This document shows, in pieces, positions 27,751 through 36,194 of a DNA stretch of 64,000 nucleotides; position 1 is the first letter of the stretch; every line of letters starts with the position of its first letter. The position numbers were made by a program, and so were the translations under genes. Source of the stretch: Actinacidiphila bryophytorum (GTDB lineage: Bacteria > Actinomycetota > Actinomycetes > Streptomycetales > Streptomycetaceae). Below the pieces are notes generated by a model. That model saw only the letters and a list, made by a program, of their open reading frames with translations, did not search any database and was not told the DNA's origin. The DNA lies in NCBI RefSeq assembly GCF_016916835.1, contig NZ_JAFFIX010000006.1, positions 124,001 through 188,000 of the forward strand. The letters are read 5' to 3'.

Positions 27751-28491
27751 TCACGCCTGTTCCACCGCCCGCAGCCCGTAGCCGACACCGCGCCTGGTCT
27801 CGATCAGCGGCGGCCCGAAGCGGTCGAGTTTGCGCCGCAGGTAGGAGATGTAGGTCTCCACGACGGTGGAGGGCACCACGGTCTCGTACTGCCACACGTG
27901 CTGCAGCAGCTGCTCCTTGGAGATGATCCGTCCGGCGTGCCGCAGCAGGTGCCGCAGCAGGTTGTACTCGGTGGGGGTCAGTTCGACGGGCTGGCCGGCC
28001 CGCCGCACCGAGTAGGTGGCCTCGTCCATCTCCAGGTCGCCGTGCCGCAGCACCCGGTCGGCGACGCCGGTGTCGCGCCGGGTGCGGCGCAGCACCGCGT
28101 GCACCCGGGCGACGACCTCGTCCACTCCGAAGGGCTTGGTGATGTAGTCGTCGCCGCCGAGCGCGAGCCCGGCCACGACGTCCCGCGGGGCGTCGCGGGC
28201 GGTGACGAAGATGATGGCGAGGTCGTCGGTGCCGGGCTCCGCGGCGCGCTCGGCCGCATGCTCGGCGCGCAGGGCGCGGCAGACCTCCCAACCGTTCCCG
28301 TCGGGCAGCATCACGTCGAGCAGCACCAGGTCGGGGCGGTGCTGGCGGACGGCCGCGAGCGCCTCACGTCTGGTGGCGGCGCAGTGCACCGTGAACCCGT
28401 TGTAGCTGAGCGTGATGCGCAGGATGTCCGCGATTCCGGGCTCGTCCTCGACGACGAGCACCGTGGGAGCCGTGCCGACAGCTGTCTCCAT
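27751..28491 (-). CDS. OmpR-family response regulator
   Basis: 246 residues. The receiver domain has E15-D16, phosphoacceptor D59 in LVLLDVMLPDG, a Thr in FVTARD and Lys in YITKPF. The C-terminal winged helix is OmpR/PhoB-type (LTPTEYNLLRHLLRHAGRIISKEQLLQHVW, then TYISYLRRKLD and RGVGYGLR). ATG 28491 is chosen over TTG 28509; GATACT starts 13 nt before it, which fits a leaderless mRNA. It forms a two-gene operon with the kinase and is divergent from the MMPL transporter, a possible target. Confidence 0.93.
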   Translation of the reverse strand: METAVGTAPTVLVVEDEPGIADILRITLSYNGFTVHCAATRREALAAVRQHRPDLVLLDVMLPDGNGWEVCRALRAEHAAERAAEPGTDDLAIIFVTARDAPRDVVAGLALGGDDYITKPFGVDEVVARVHAVLRRTRRDTGVADRVLRHGDLEMDEATYSVRRAGQPVELTPTEYNLLRHLLRHAGRIISKEQLLQHVWQYETVVPSTVVETYISYLRRKLDRFGPPLIETRRGVGYGLRAVEQA

Positions 28492-28662
28492 GCCGTCAAG
28501 TATCCGCAACCCGCGGGACCGCCGGACAACGCGAACTTTGGAGTTCCTTGAGAGAAGTCGTTTCGGCTTGGGTCCCGGCGGGGCGACCGCTGAGTCTGGA
28601 GGGGGGCGAGTGGATCAGTTGACAACTTCATGTGTAGGACAGACAGGGATGGGGGATGGATC

Positions 28663-30870
28663 GTGGCCGTTCTGGCGCGATGGTGCTTCCGGCACAAATG
28701 GCTGGTGATTCTGCTGTGGGTGGCCGCGCTGTTCGGCATCGGCACCGCGGGCAGGGTCGCCGGCGACACGTACTCGAATGTCTTCTCGCTCCCCAACACC
28801 GAGTCCAGCAAGGTCATCGACCTGCTGGACAAGGCCGTGCACGACCAGTCGGGCGAGTCCGACACCGTGGTGTGGCACGTCGACTCCGGTTCTGTGCGGG
28901 ACGCGTCGGTCCGGCAGCGCATCACGCCGATGCTGGACAAGGTCAGGCACCAGAAGGACGTGGGGCAGGTCGTCAGCCCCTATGACGCCGCGGGGGCGGC
29001 GCAGATCAGCAAGGACGGCAGGACCGCGTACGCCACGGTGACGTACGACGTGCTGGGCGCCGAGCTGGACAAGGCGCAGGTCCACGACCTGGTCGACACC
29101 GCGCACAGCGCGCGGGCCGACGGGCTGCAGGTGGAGCTGGGCGGCAACATCATCCAGTCGGTGGAGGAGCCGCCGGCCGGGCTGAGCGAGTTCGTCGGCA
29201 TCGGCGCCGCGGCCGTGGTGCTCTTCCTGGCGTTCGGCTCGCTGTTCGGCATGCTCACGCCGATCGTGACGGCGCTGTTCGCCATCGGCATCTCCTCCTC
29301 GCTGATCACCCTGCTGACCCACACCATGAACGTCCCGGACTTCGCCGGGCAGCTGGCGATGCTGGTCGGCCTGGGCGTGGGCATCGACTACGCGCTCTTC
29401 ATCGTGACCAGACACCGCAAGGGCATCCTGAGCGGCAAGTCGCCGGAGGAGGCCGCGGTCACCGCGGTGAACACCTCGGGCCGCGCGGTCCTGTTCGCCG
29501 GCGGCACGGTCTGCATCGCCCTGCTGGGCATGTTCACGGTCGGCCTGAGCCTGCTCTACGGGGTCGCGATCTCGGCCGCGATGACCGTGGTGGTCTCGGT
29601 GCTCGCGGCGATCACGCTGCTGCCCGCGATGCTCGGCGTCTTCGGGCAGCGGGTGCTCAGCCGCCGGCAGCGCCGGAAGTTCGCCGCCGAGGGGCCGCGG
29701 ACCGGCGACGCCGTCGGTGCCGCGATGCGCTGGTCGACGTTCGTGCAGCGGCACCCGAAGTCGCTGGCCGCGGTCGCGGTCGTGGTCATGGCGGTGCTGG
29801 CGATCCCGACGCTGTCGCTGCGGCTCGGCTCGTCCGACCAGGGCAACGACCAGAAGTCCAGCACCACCCGCAAGGCGTACGACATGCTCGCGGACGGCTT
29901 CGGCCCCGGCTTCAACGGGCCGCTGACCATCCTGGCCGAGGTGCCGGGCGGCGCGAAGGACAAGGCGGCGCTCGACGGCCTGGTCACCACGCTGGACCAC
30001 ACCAAGGGCATCGCCTACGCGGCCGCGCTGCCGATGCAGCCGGACAGCACGGTGGCGCTGGTGCGGGCCGTCCCGACGACGTCCCCGCAGGACAAGGCCA
30101 CGACCACGCTGATCAACCACCTGCGCTCCGACGTGGTGCCCGCCGCCGAGCGCGGCACCACGATGAAGGCGTACATCGGCGGTCCCACCGCGACGTTCAA
30201 GGACTTCGCGTCCGTGCTGGGCAGCAAGATGCCGATCTTCATCGGGGTGATCATCGCGCTGGGCTTCGTGCTGCTGCTGCTCGCCTTCCGCAGCCTGGTC
30301 GTCCCGCTGACCGCGGCGGTGATGAACATGGTCGCCGCCGGCGCCTCCTTCGGTGTGCTGGTGGCGACCTTCCAGTGGGCGTGGGGCGGCAGCCTGCTCG
30401 GGGCGACCCGTGAGGGGCCGATCGACGCCTTCCTGCCGGTGATCATGCTGGCGCTGCTGTTCGGCCTGTCCATGGACTACCAGGTCTTCCTGGTCAGCCG
30501 GATGCACGAGGAGTGGGTCCACACCAAGGACAGCGCCCGTGCGGTACGGGTCGGCCTCGCCGAGACCAGCCGGGTGATCAACTCGGCCGCGGTGATCATG
30601 ATCTGCGTGTTCGGCGCCTTCGCGCTGAGCGGGGTGCGGGTGCTGGGCATGTTCGGCATCGGCCTCGCGGGTGCGGTCGCGCTCGACGCGTTCATCCTGC
30701 GGACGGTGCTGGTGCCCTCGCTGATGCACCTGTTCGGCACGGCGAACTGGTGGCTGCCGTCCTGGCTGGACAAGCGGCTGCCGCACATGGCGGTGGAGCC
30801 GGCCGAGGAGACGCCGGCGGCACCCAGGGGCGGGGCGCAGGACATGGCCCTGGTGTCCTCCGCCGACTGA
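28663..30870 (+). CDS. MMPL-family (RND) transporter
   Basis: 735 residues with the MMPL layout: one helix at the N-terminus, an extracytoplasmic domain, about five helices (GIGAAAVVLFLAFGSLFGML, FAGQLAMLVGLGVGIDYALFIVTRHR), then a second copy of both (ALLFGLSMDYQVFLVSRMHEEW). The GxGxDYxLF and GLSMDYQVF segments carry the Asp-Tyr pairs that relay protons in MmpL proteins. It exports lipids or hydrophobic compounds by proton antiport. GTG 28663 has GGGGGA 6 nt upstream; ATG 28630 is less likely. It is divergent from the response regulator. Confidence 0.9.
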   Translation: MAVLARWCFRHKWLVILLWVAALFGIGTAGRVAGDTYSNVFSLPNTESSKVIDLLDKAVHDQSGESDTVVWHVDSGSVRDASVRQRITPMLDKVRHQKDVGQVVSPYDAAGAAQISKDGRTAYATVTYDVLGAELDKAQVHDLVDTAHSARADGLQVELGGNIIQSVEEPPAGLSEFVGIGAAAVVLFLAFGSLFGMLTPIVTALFAIGISSSLITLLTHTMNVPDFAGQLAMLVGLGVGIDYALFIVTRHRKGILSGKSPEEAAVTAVNTSGRAVLFAGGTVCIALLGMFTVGLSLLYGVAISAAMTVVVSVLAAITLLPAMLGVFGQRVLSRRQRRKFAAEGPRTGDAVGAAMRWSTFVQRHPKSLAAVAVVVMAVLAIPTLSLRLGSSDQGNDQKSSTTRKAYDMLADGFGPGFNGPLTILAEVPGGAKDKAALDGLVTTLDHTKGIAYAAALPMQPDSTVALVRAVPTTSPQDKATTTLINHLRSDVVPAAERGTTMKAYIGGPTATFKDFASVLGSKMPIFIGVIIALGFVLLLLAFRSLVVPLTAAVMNMVAAGASFGVLVATFQWAWGGSLLGATREGPIDAFLPVIMLALLFGLSMDYQVFLVSRMHEEWVHTKDSARAVRVGLAETSRVINSAAVIMICVFGAFALSGVRVLGMFGIGLAGAVALDAFILRTVLVPSLMHLFGTANWWLPSWLDKRLPHMAVEPAEETPAAPRGGAQDMALVSSAD

Positions 30871-30906
30871 CGTTCCACCCGGGGGGCGCTCCCCCCGTGG
30901 CCCCCG

Positions 30907-30941
30907 CCGGCCCGGCTCCGTACCCCACGGAGCCGGGCCGG
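30907..30941 (+). terminator. 15-bp perfect hairpin after MMPL gene
   Basis: CCGGCCCGGCTCCGT (30907-30921) pairs perfectly with 30927-30941 around a 5-nt loop and is followed by TCCGTTTTCC. This is the most conventional intrinsic terminator in the window. Confidence 0.85.
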
Positions 30942-30975
30942 TCCGTTTTCCGGCGTACAGCCTCCCGATGCGAGC

Positions 30976-31034
30976 TTGAACATGTTCAAAAACAGCGCTA
31001 CGGTCATCCTGTTCGAAGTTTTGAACACGTTCAA
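30976..31034 (+). promoter_or_regulatory. Promoter flanked by twin TTGAAC/GTTCAA operators
   Basis: TTGAACATGTTCAA (30976-30989) is a perfect palindrome and TTGAACACGTTCAA (31021-31034) has the same perfect 6-bp arms, 45 bp apart. The first six bases of operator 1 also read as a -35 (TTGAAC), and TACGGT (30999-31004) is a -10 at exactly 17 bp. Operator 1 therefore covers the -35 and operator 2 lies just past the start of transcription, a good layout for repression with looping. The TetR gene at 32047 in the same gene set is the obvious candidate repressor. Confidence 0.75.
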
Positions 31035-31060
31035 GGAACGCAAGAGGGGTGGAAATCGTC

Positions 31061-31495
31061 ATGGACCTGACCGTCCTCGCCTATGCCGTCTACCTGGTGA
31101 TCAGCATCGGGCTGACCGTCTGGGTGGCCAGGACACTCAGCACCAACGGCAGGGTCTTCCTCGCCGACGTGCTGCACGGCAACGAGCAGCTCGCCGACGC
31201 CGTCAACCATCTGCTGGTCGTCGGCTTCTATCTGGTGAACCTCGGTTTCGTCGCGCTCTACCTGAAGTCGGCCGACACCGTCGACAACGCCCGCCAGGTC
31301 TTCGAGCAGCTGTCGGTCAAGCTCGGCGTGGTACTGCTGGTGCTCGGCGTGATGCACCTGGGCAATGTCTTCGTCCTCAACAAGATCCGCCGACGCGGCC
31401 TGATGGAGCGCGAGCAGTTCCCGCCGGTCGACCCCGACGGGCACACCGAGACCGCCGGCGGCGGTTTCCCCGGCCCGAAGCCCGCGGGGGCCTGA
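31061..31495 (+). CDS. Small integral membrane protein
   Basis: 144 residues with about three membrane helices (LTVLAYAVYLVISIGLTVWVA, AVNHLLVVGFYLVNLGFVALYL, LSVKLGVVLLVLGVMHLGNVFVL) and a short Pro/Gly-rich cytosolic tail. The function is unknown; it resembles conserved streptomycete membrane proteins linked to DCC proteins. ATG 31061 is preferred; GTG 31049 is possible. The DCC gene begins 1 nt after its stop, so the two are coupled and both lie under the twin operators upstream. Confidence 0.75.
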   Translation: MDLTVLAYAVYLVISIGLTVWVARTLSTNGRVFLADVLHGNEQLADAVNHLLVVGFYLVNLGFVALYLKSADTVDNARQVFEQLSVKLGVVLLVLGVMHLGNVFVLNKIRRRGLMEREQFPPVDPDGHTETAGGGFPGPKPAGA

Positions 31496-31496
31496 C

Positions 31497-32036
31497 ATGG
31501 CCGCCCCCCGGCCCCCCGCCGCGCAGACCGCCCCGGTGGCGCGGCGGGAGCCGCTGCGCGGCCTGACCGTGCTCTACGACCCGCACTGCCGCGTCTGCGC
31601 CTTCGTCGGCGGCTGGCTGGCCGGACAGCGCAAGCTCATCCCGCTGCGCCTGGTGCCCGTCGGCTCCGGGCAGGCCCGCCGCCTCTTCCCCGCGCTCGAC
31701 CACGACGGCGCCACCCGCCGCGAGATCACCGCGGTCGGCGACGCGGGCCAGGTCTACGTCGGCGACTCCGCGTGGGTGGTGTGCCTGTGGGCACTGGCCG
31801 ACCACCGCGCCCTCGCCCACGCCATGAGCACCCCGAGCGGCCGCCGGCTGGCGAGGGCGGCGATGCTGGGCGTCGCCAAATACCGCAACGCCCAGGCCCC
31901 CGAGGCGTCGCCCCGCACCGAGCCGGCGCGTACCCCCTGGGTCTACAGCGGGGACGGCGGCTGGACCGCACGCCCACCCGAGCCCCCGGAGGCCTGCGCG
32001 GACGGGTGTGCGCCACCGGGTCGGGGCAGCCCTTAG
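31497..32036 (+). CDS. DCC1-like thiol-disulfide oxidoreductase family protein
   Basis: 179 residues of the DCC/DUF393 family, thioredoxin-fold proteins with a CxxC. VLYDPHCRVCAFVGGWL (25-41) carries C31 and C34, here DPHCRVC in place of the usual DGDCPLC. The C-terminal 60 residues are Pro-rich. It may reduce or isomerise disulfides next to the membrane protein encoded just upstream. It is the second gene of the twin-operator operon. Confidence 0.8.
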   Translation: MAAPRPPAAQTAPVARREPLRGLTVLYDPHCRVCAFVGGWLAGQRKLIPLRLVPVGSGQARRLFPALDHDGATRREITAVGDAGQVYVGDSAWVVCLWALADHRALAHAMSTPSGRRLARAAMLGVAKYRNAQAPEASPRTEPARTPWVYSGDGGWTARPPEPPEACADGCAPPGRGSP

Positions 32037-32046
32037 GCTCACCGTG
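32034..32046 (+). promoter_or_regulatory. Candidate leaderless promoter box for tetR
   Basis: TAGGCT (32034-32039) overlaps the stop codon of the DCC gene and starts 13 nt before ATG 32047. The tetR gene could thus have its own leaderless transcript beside read-through from the operon. Confidence 0.4.
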
Positions 32047-32847
32047 ATGGAGGACAACAGCAGCGGTACGACGACAGGACCCGCCGCCGGACCCGCAGAG
32101 GAACTGCCCGGCGGCCGGGCGCGGCCCAAGACCGGCAAGAGCGAGCAGACCAGGGCGCTGATCCTGGAGACCGCGATGCGGCTCTTCCGGGAGCGCGGCT
32201 ACGACAAGACCACGATGCGGGCCATCGCGCAGGAGGCCGGCGTCTCGGTCGGGAACGCGTACTACTACTTCGAGTCCAAGGAGTTCCTGATCCAGGGCTT
32301 CTACGACCAGATGACGTACGCTCACGCCCTGGACGCCACCGCCCGCATGGCCGGCGAGCGGGACTTCGACGCGCGGCTGCGGATCTCGCTGGAGTCCTGG
32401 CTGGACTGCGCGGCCGACTACCACGAGTTCGCCGCGCAGTTCTTCCGTACGGCGGCCGACCCGGACAGCTCGCTCAGCCCGTTCTCGAACGAGTCGCACC
32501 CGGCGCGCGCCACCGCCGTCGACCTCTTCCGGGACGTCCTCAACGGCTCGGACCTGGCGCCCAGACTCGACGCGGAGCTGGCCGAGCTGCTGCCCGACCT
32601 GCTGTGGCTGCACCTGATGGTCGTCGTCCTCTACTGGGTCTTCGACCGCACCCCCGACACCGCCCGCACCCGCGAGTTCGTCCGCCGCTCGACCCCCCTG
32701 GTCGCCAAGCTCATCGCCCTGTCCCGCTACCGCGTCTTCCGCCCGATGGTCCGCGACGCCAAGTCCCTGATCCAGGACTTCATCCTCCCCACCATCGGCC
32801 GCACAGCAGCCACCCGCACCCCGCCCCCTCCCCCGCGCCGCCCCTGA
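32047..32847 (+). CDS. TetR-family transcriptional regulator
   Basis: 266 residues. The HTH region spans about 33-80: QTRALILETAMRLFRERGYDKTTMRAIAQEAGVSVGNAYYYFESKEFLI. The ligand domain has the RMAGERDFDARLRISLESWLD start common to a widespread actinobacterial subfamily, and the C-terminus is Pro-rich. It lies 10 nt after the DCC gene. The twin palindromes at 30976-31034 are its likely operators, giving an autoregulated three-gene unit. The inducer is unknown, perhaps a lipid or a redox signal. Confidence 0.88.
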   Translation: MEDNSSGTTTGPAAGPAEELPGGRARPKTGKSEQTRALILETAMRLFRERGYDKTTMRAIAQEAGVSVGNAYYYFESKEFLIQGFYDQMTYAHALDATARMAGERDFDARLRISLESWLDCAADYHEFAAQFFRTAADPDSSLSPFSNESHPARATAVDLFRDVLNGSDLAPRLDAELAELLPDLLWLHLMVVVLYWVFDRTPDTARTREFVRRSTPLVAKLIALSRYRVFRPMVRDAKSLIQDFILPTIGRTAATRTPPPPPRRP

Positions 32848-32876
32848 CTACCCAGGCGTCGCGTGCGACAGCGGGC

Positions 32877-33167
32877 TTACCTTTCGGCGGGTGTCGGGGA
32901 CTGGTCGTGGGGGGTGGTGACCGCGGTGGGGCGGAGGGCGCGGAGGGCGCGGAGGCCGATGATGCCGATGGCCGTGCCGAAGGCCGTGGACACGACGGCC
33001 AGGGTGAGGTGGATCCAGAAGTAGGCGGTCGGCGACGAGTGGTCGCCGTGGTGGAAGGCCAGGCCGCTGGTGTCCTTCCACAGATTCTTCACAAAGGTGG
33101 TCCACACGATCCAGGACCACACTCCGAAGGCGGCGAGGAACCAGGACACCGGGCGACTGAGCTTCAT
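32877..33167 (-). CDS. Small membrane protein (SCO4848-type)
   Basis: 96 residues with two membrane helices (VSWFLAAFGVWSWIVWTTFVKNLW and IHLTLAVVSTAFGTAIGIIGLRAL), a short His-rich outside loop (FHHGDHSS) and a polar tail. It belongs to a conserved actinobacterial family of unknown function. It lies next to, and divergent from, the D-alanyl-D-alanine carboxypeptidase gene, an arrangement I recall from S. coelicolor, so an envelope role is possible. ATG 33167 has GGGA upstream. Confidence 0.8.
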   Translation of the reverse strand: MKLSRPVSWFLAAFGVWSWIVWTTFVKNLWKDTSGLAFHHGDHSSPTAYFWIHLTLAVVSTAFGTAIGIIGLRALRALRPTAVTTPHDQSPTPAER

Positions 33168-33296
33168 ACGTCCCAGTATGGGCGGGCGGGGGATCCGCCG
33201 TACGGGCGGGTCTGCTGCGGCCAGGCGGGCGGCTCGGGCGGGGGGCCGGCGACCCTGGGCGGGGAACGGACAGCGGAGCCCTGTACGTTCTTGCGA

Positions 33297-34616
33297 GTGC
33301 CTACGCCTCAGACCGCGCCGCCCGCCCGCCGCGCGCTGCGCCACCGCATTCTGGCGGTCACCGCGACCGCCGCGACCGCCGTGCTGCTGGGCGGCTCCGT
33401 ACTGACCGGGACGGCTGCGGCCACGCCCGGCCGCGGGCCGAAGGTGCCGCAGCCGCCGGCGCAGATGTCGACGGTCGGCGGCGACCGGCTGGGGCAGCCC
33501 GGCACCCAGGTGGACCTGTCGGGGGGTGCGCCGGCGCTGCCGGCCAAGCTGACCGCCCGCTCCTGGGTGGTGGCCGACGCCGAGACCGGGGACATCCTCG
33601 CCGCGCACAACGCGCACTGGCAGCTCGCCCCGGCCAGCACCCTGAAGATGCTGTTCGCGGACGTGGTCCTGCCGAAGTTCCCGTCGACCGAGCAGCATGT
33701 CGTCGCCGCGAGCGACCTGAGCGGCATGGGCGCGGGCAGCAGCCTGGTCGGGATACAGGAGCACCAGGGCTACTCGGTCAAGGACCTGTGGCTGGGCGTC
33801 TTCCTGCGCTCGGGCAACGACGCGGTCCATGTGCTGGCCGCGATGAACGGCGGCGTCCCCAAGACGGTCGCCGACATGAACGCCATGGCCAAGGAGCTGC
33901 AGGCGGGCGACACCAACGTCGTCACGCCCGACGGCTACGACGAGCCGGGGCAGCACAGCAGCGCGTACGACCTGACGCTCTTCGCCCGGCAGGGCCTGCA
34001 GAACGCGGACTTCCGCGCGTACTGCTCCACGGTCGTCGCGCAGTTCCCCGGCGACTACAAGAAGGACAAGGCGGGCAAGCCGACGAAGGTCCGCGAGACC
34101 TTCCAGATCCAGAACACCGACCGCCTGCTCAGCGGCGACTACGACCTGAAGCGCTACCCGGGCATCGCCGGTGTGAAGAACGGCAACACGACCAACGCGG
34201 GCGCCACCTACACCGGTGTCGCCGAGCGGAACGGCCGCAAGCTGCTGGTCACCGTGATGAACCCGGCGCCGGGGCACAACAACGTCTACCGGGAGGCGGC
34301 GGCCCTGCTGGACTGGGGCTTCGCCGCCGCGCCCACGGCGAAGCCGGTCGGCACCCTGGTGCCGCCGCTCAGCGCGGTCAAGGCGTCGGCGTCCGCGACC
34401 CCCCGGCCGGGCGCGTCGGCGCCCAAGCGCATCGACGCGTCCGCGAGCACGTCGTCCTCGTCGTCGAGCGGCCTGTGGACGGCGGCGGGCATCACGCTGG
34501 GCACGGCGCTGGTCCTCGCGGTCGTCATCGCCGTGGTCCGCCGCCGGCGCCCGCTGCCCGGCGCGGTCCCGAGCGCCGGCCGCAGCGCCGGCCGGGGCCG
34601 CCGCAGGCGCCGCTGA
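33297..34616 (+). CDS. D-alanyl-D-alanine carboxypeptidase (S11-type PBP)
   Basis: 439 residues. A signal peptide (about 1-43), then the penicillin-binding domain with PASTLKML (Ser114-x-x-Lys117) and RSGNDA (S172-G173-N174). The third motif, normally K-T/S-G, reads K294-N295-G296 (GVKNGNTTNAG). A membrane helix near 398-417 and an Arg-rich tail anchor it. It trims the terminal D-alanine of peptidoglycan stem peptides. TACGTT starts 13 nt before GTG 33297, with no ribosome site, predicting a leaderless mRNA. Confidence 0.9.
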   Translation: MPTPQTAPPARRALRHRILAVTATAATAVLLGGSVLTGTAAATPGRGPKVPQPPAQMSTVGGDRLGQPGTQVDLSGGAPALPAKLTARSWVVADAETGDILAAHNAHWQLAPASTLKMLFADVVLPKFPSTEQHVVAASDLSGMGAGSSLVGIQEHQGYSVKDLWLGVFLRSGNDAVHVLAAMNGGVPKTVADMNAMAKELQAGDTNVVTPDGYDEPGQHSSAYDLTLFARQGLQNADFRAYCSTVVAQFPGDYKKDKAGKPTKVRETFQIQNTDRLLSGDYDLKRYPGIAGVKNGNTTNAGATYTGVAERNGRKLLVTVMNPAPGHNNVYREAAALLDWGFAAAPTAKPVGTLVPPLSAVKASASATPRPGASAPKRIDASASTSSSSSSGLWTAAGITLGTALVLAVVIAVVRRRRPLPGAVPSAGRSAGRGRRRRR

Positions 34617-34628
34617 CCCCTCCGCACG

Positions 34629-34654
34629 GCCCCGGGCACGCAAGAGCCCGGGGC
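34629..34654. terminator. 9-bp hairpin between convergent genes
   Basis: GCCCCGGGC (34629-34637) pairs perfectly with 34646-34654 around an 8-nt loop in the gap between the DD-peptidase and YihY genes; the right arm reaches the YihY stop codon. It is probably bidirectional. Confidence 0.7.
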
Positions 34655-35616
34655 TACGGCTTCCAGCGGGTCGCCCCGCCCTCGCCGTGGTCCTCGGCCG
34701 GCTCGGGGGGCGGCGGTACGGGGGCGAAGTGGGCGAAGCGCGGTGTGGCGGTCCACGCGGCGCAGTAGAGCAGCAGTTTGGCCATGAAGTTGAACCACAG
34801 CAGCAGCGCGACGGGCGTGCCGAAGGCCCCGTAGATGTTGCGGCCCGCGACCCGCTGGAGGTAGCTGGCCAGCGCGACCTTGAGGATCTCCAGGCCGACC
34901 GCGCCGATCAGGGCGGCCAGGATGACCGGCTGGCGCGGCGGGTCGACGCCGGGCATCAGGGTGAGCAGGTAGAGCAGGATCAGGAAGTCGGCGGCGACGG
35001 CCAGCAGGTAGCCGACGACCGTCAGCAGGACCCGTCCGCTGCTGTGCTCGGACAGCCCGATGCGGTCGGCGGTCCAGTTGACCGCGGTGGTCGCGAAGCC
35101 GGACGCGCCGAGCGAGACCAGGACGGCGATGCCCAGGCCGAACAGGATCCCGGCGTCCTCCAGCTTGGTGACGACCACGTTCTTGTCGCTCTTGTCCTTG
35201 CCCCAGACCGCCCGCAGGCAGTCCCGCAGCGAGCTGACCCAGCCGATGCCGGTGACGAGCAGCACCGCTGACGCGATCAGGCCGACGGTGCCGGCGTTGT
35301 CGACCAGGCCGGAGATGTCGATCTGGTCGGCGATGCCGGGGATCTGCTCGGTGAGCTTGTTCTCCAGCCGGTCGAGCTGGCTCTGCGAGAGCAGGGCCGC
35401 ACCGATGGCGGCGGCGACCGTGATCAGCGGGAAGAGTGCGAGGAAGCTGGTGAAGGTCATCGCGGCCGCCAGCCGCGTCCAGTGCACGTCCTGCATGTGG
35501 GCGAACGCCCGCCAGGCGTGCGTCTGCTCCCCGCGCTCGACCAGCGGCGCCACGCGCCGGTCGTACCACGGCCCGAGCCGTGGACCGATCCACGGAACCC
35601 GGGTCAGCCAGTCCAT
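34654..35616 (-). CDS. YihY/BrkB-family membrane protein
   Basis: 320 residues with six membrane helices in the BrkB/YihY pattern: LAAAMTFTSFLALFPLITVAAAIG, the second helix VGLIASAVLLVTGIGWVSSLRDCLR, and GAFGTPVALLLWFNFMAKLLLYCAAW at the end. The family was once called ribonuclease BN; the true role is unknown, possibly membrane transport. The start overlaps the gtrA-like gene by 13 nt, so it is the last of four overlapping genes (PAP2, UbiA, GtrA, YihY). That makes a part in DPA-lipid handling worth considering. Confidence 0.88.
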   Translation of the reverse strand: MDWLTRVPWIGPRLGPWYDRRVAPLVERGEQTHAWRAFAHMQDVHWTRLAAAMTFTSFLALFPLITVAAAIGAALLSQSQLDRLENKLTEQIPGIADQIDISGLVDNAGTVGLIASAVLLVTGIGWVSSLRDCLRAVWGKDKSDKNVVVTKLEDAGILFGLGIAVLVSLGASGFATTAVNWTADRIGLSEHSSGRVLLTVVGYLLAVAADFLILLYLLTLMPGVDPPRQPVILAALIGAVGLEILKVALASYLQRVAGRNIYGAFGTPVALLLWFNFMAKLLLYCAAWTATPRFAHFAPVPPPPEPAEDHGEGGATRWKP

Positions 35617-36194
35617 GGAGGTCGGCTACCCTGCTCGGCCCTCGGCACGCCGGGTCCGCCCCGGGTGGCGGTACGGAAGACCAGGGTGCGGGTGCCCCAG
35701 AAGCGCAGGGCGGTCGCCAGCACCATGCCGACGCCCGCGCCCGAGACGATGTCGGCGCGCGGGCTGGTGAAGCCCAGCACGTAGTGCGACGCGGTCAGGC
35801 AGAGCAGTTGGACGCCTGCCCCTGCCGCGTTGACGGCGAAGAAGACGCCGTAGCGGCGGGCGCGGCCGACTGCGGGGGCGCGGCGGTAGGTGCCGAGCGC
35901 ATTGCCGAGGTAGGCGACCTTGCAGCCGGCCAGGAAGGACAGCGACTTGGCGGTGAGCGGCCCGAGCCCGGCGTGCCGCAGCCAGACGAACAGCCCGAGG
36001 TCGACGGCGTAGGCGGCACCGCCGGCCAGGGCGAAGCCGGCGATCTCCGGGAGCATCGCGCGCAGCCGTGCGGTGCGCGGCCCGCGGGCGGGGCGGCGGG
36101 GGGGCGGCGGGCCGGGGCGGGCCGCCGCCCGCCGCGGCACCAGGCGCGGCGGGCGGCGCGGGGTGCGCCGGGGGGACTCGGTGCGTGCGCTCAT
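35604..36194 (-). CDS. GtrA-family membrane protein, Rv3789-like
   Basis: 196 residues. A 50-residue Arg/Pro-rich N-terminus precedes four membrane helices of GtrA type (MLPEIAGFALAGGAAYAVDLGLFVWL, FLAGCKVAYLGNALGTYRR, FFAVNAAGAGVQLLCL, ATALRFWGTRTLVF). In Mycobacterium the homologue Rv3789 sits beside dprE1-dprE2 and has been suggested to flip or handle decaprenyl-phosphoryl-arabinose. ATG 36194 overlaps the UbiA stop by 4 nt. With its neighbours it completes a DPA-like gene set. Confidence 0.85.
   Translation of the reverse strand: MSARTESPRRTPRRPPRLVPRRAAARPGPPPPRRPARGPRTARLRAMLPEIAGFALAGGAAYAVDLGLFVWLRHAGLGPLTAKSLSFLAGCKVAYLGNALGTYRRAPAVGRARRYGVFFAVNAAGAGVQLLCLTASHYVLGFTSPRADIVSGAGVGMVLATALRFWGTRTLVFRTATRGGPGVPRAEQGSRPPWTG

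Noticed and set aside
28619..28624. TTGACA as the -35 of the MMPL gene
   Set aside because: No -10-like hexamer is found 16-19 bp downstream.
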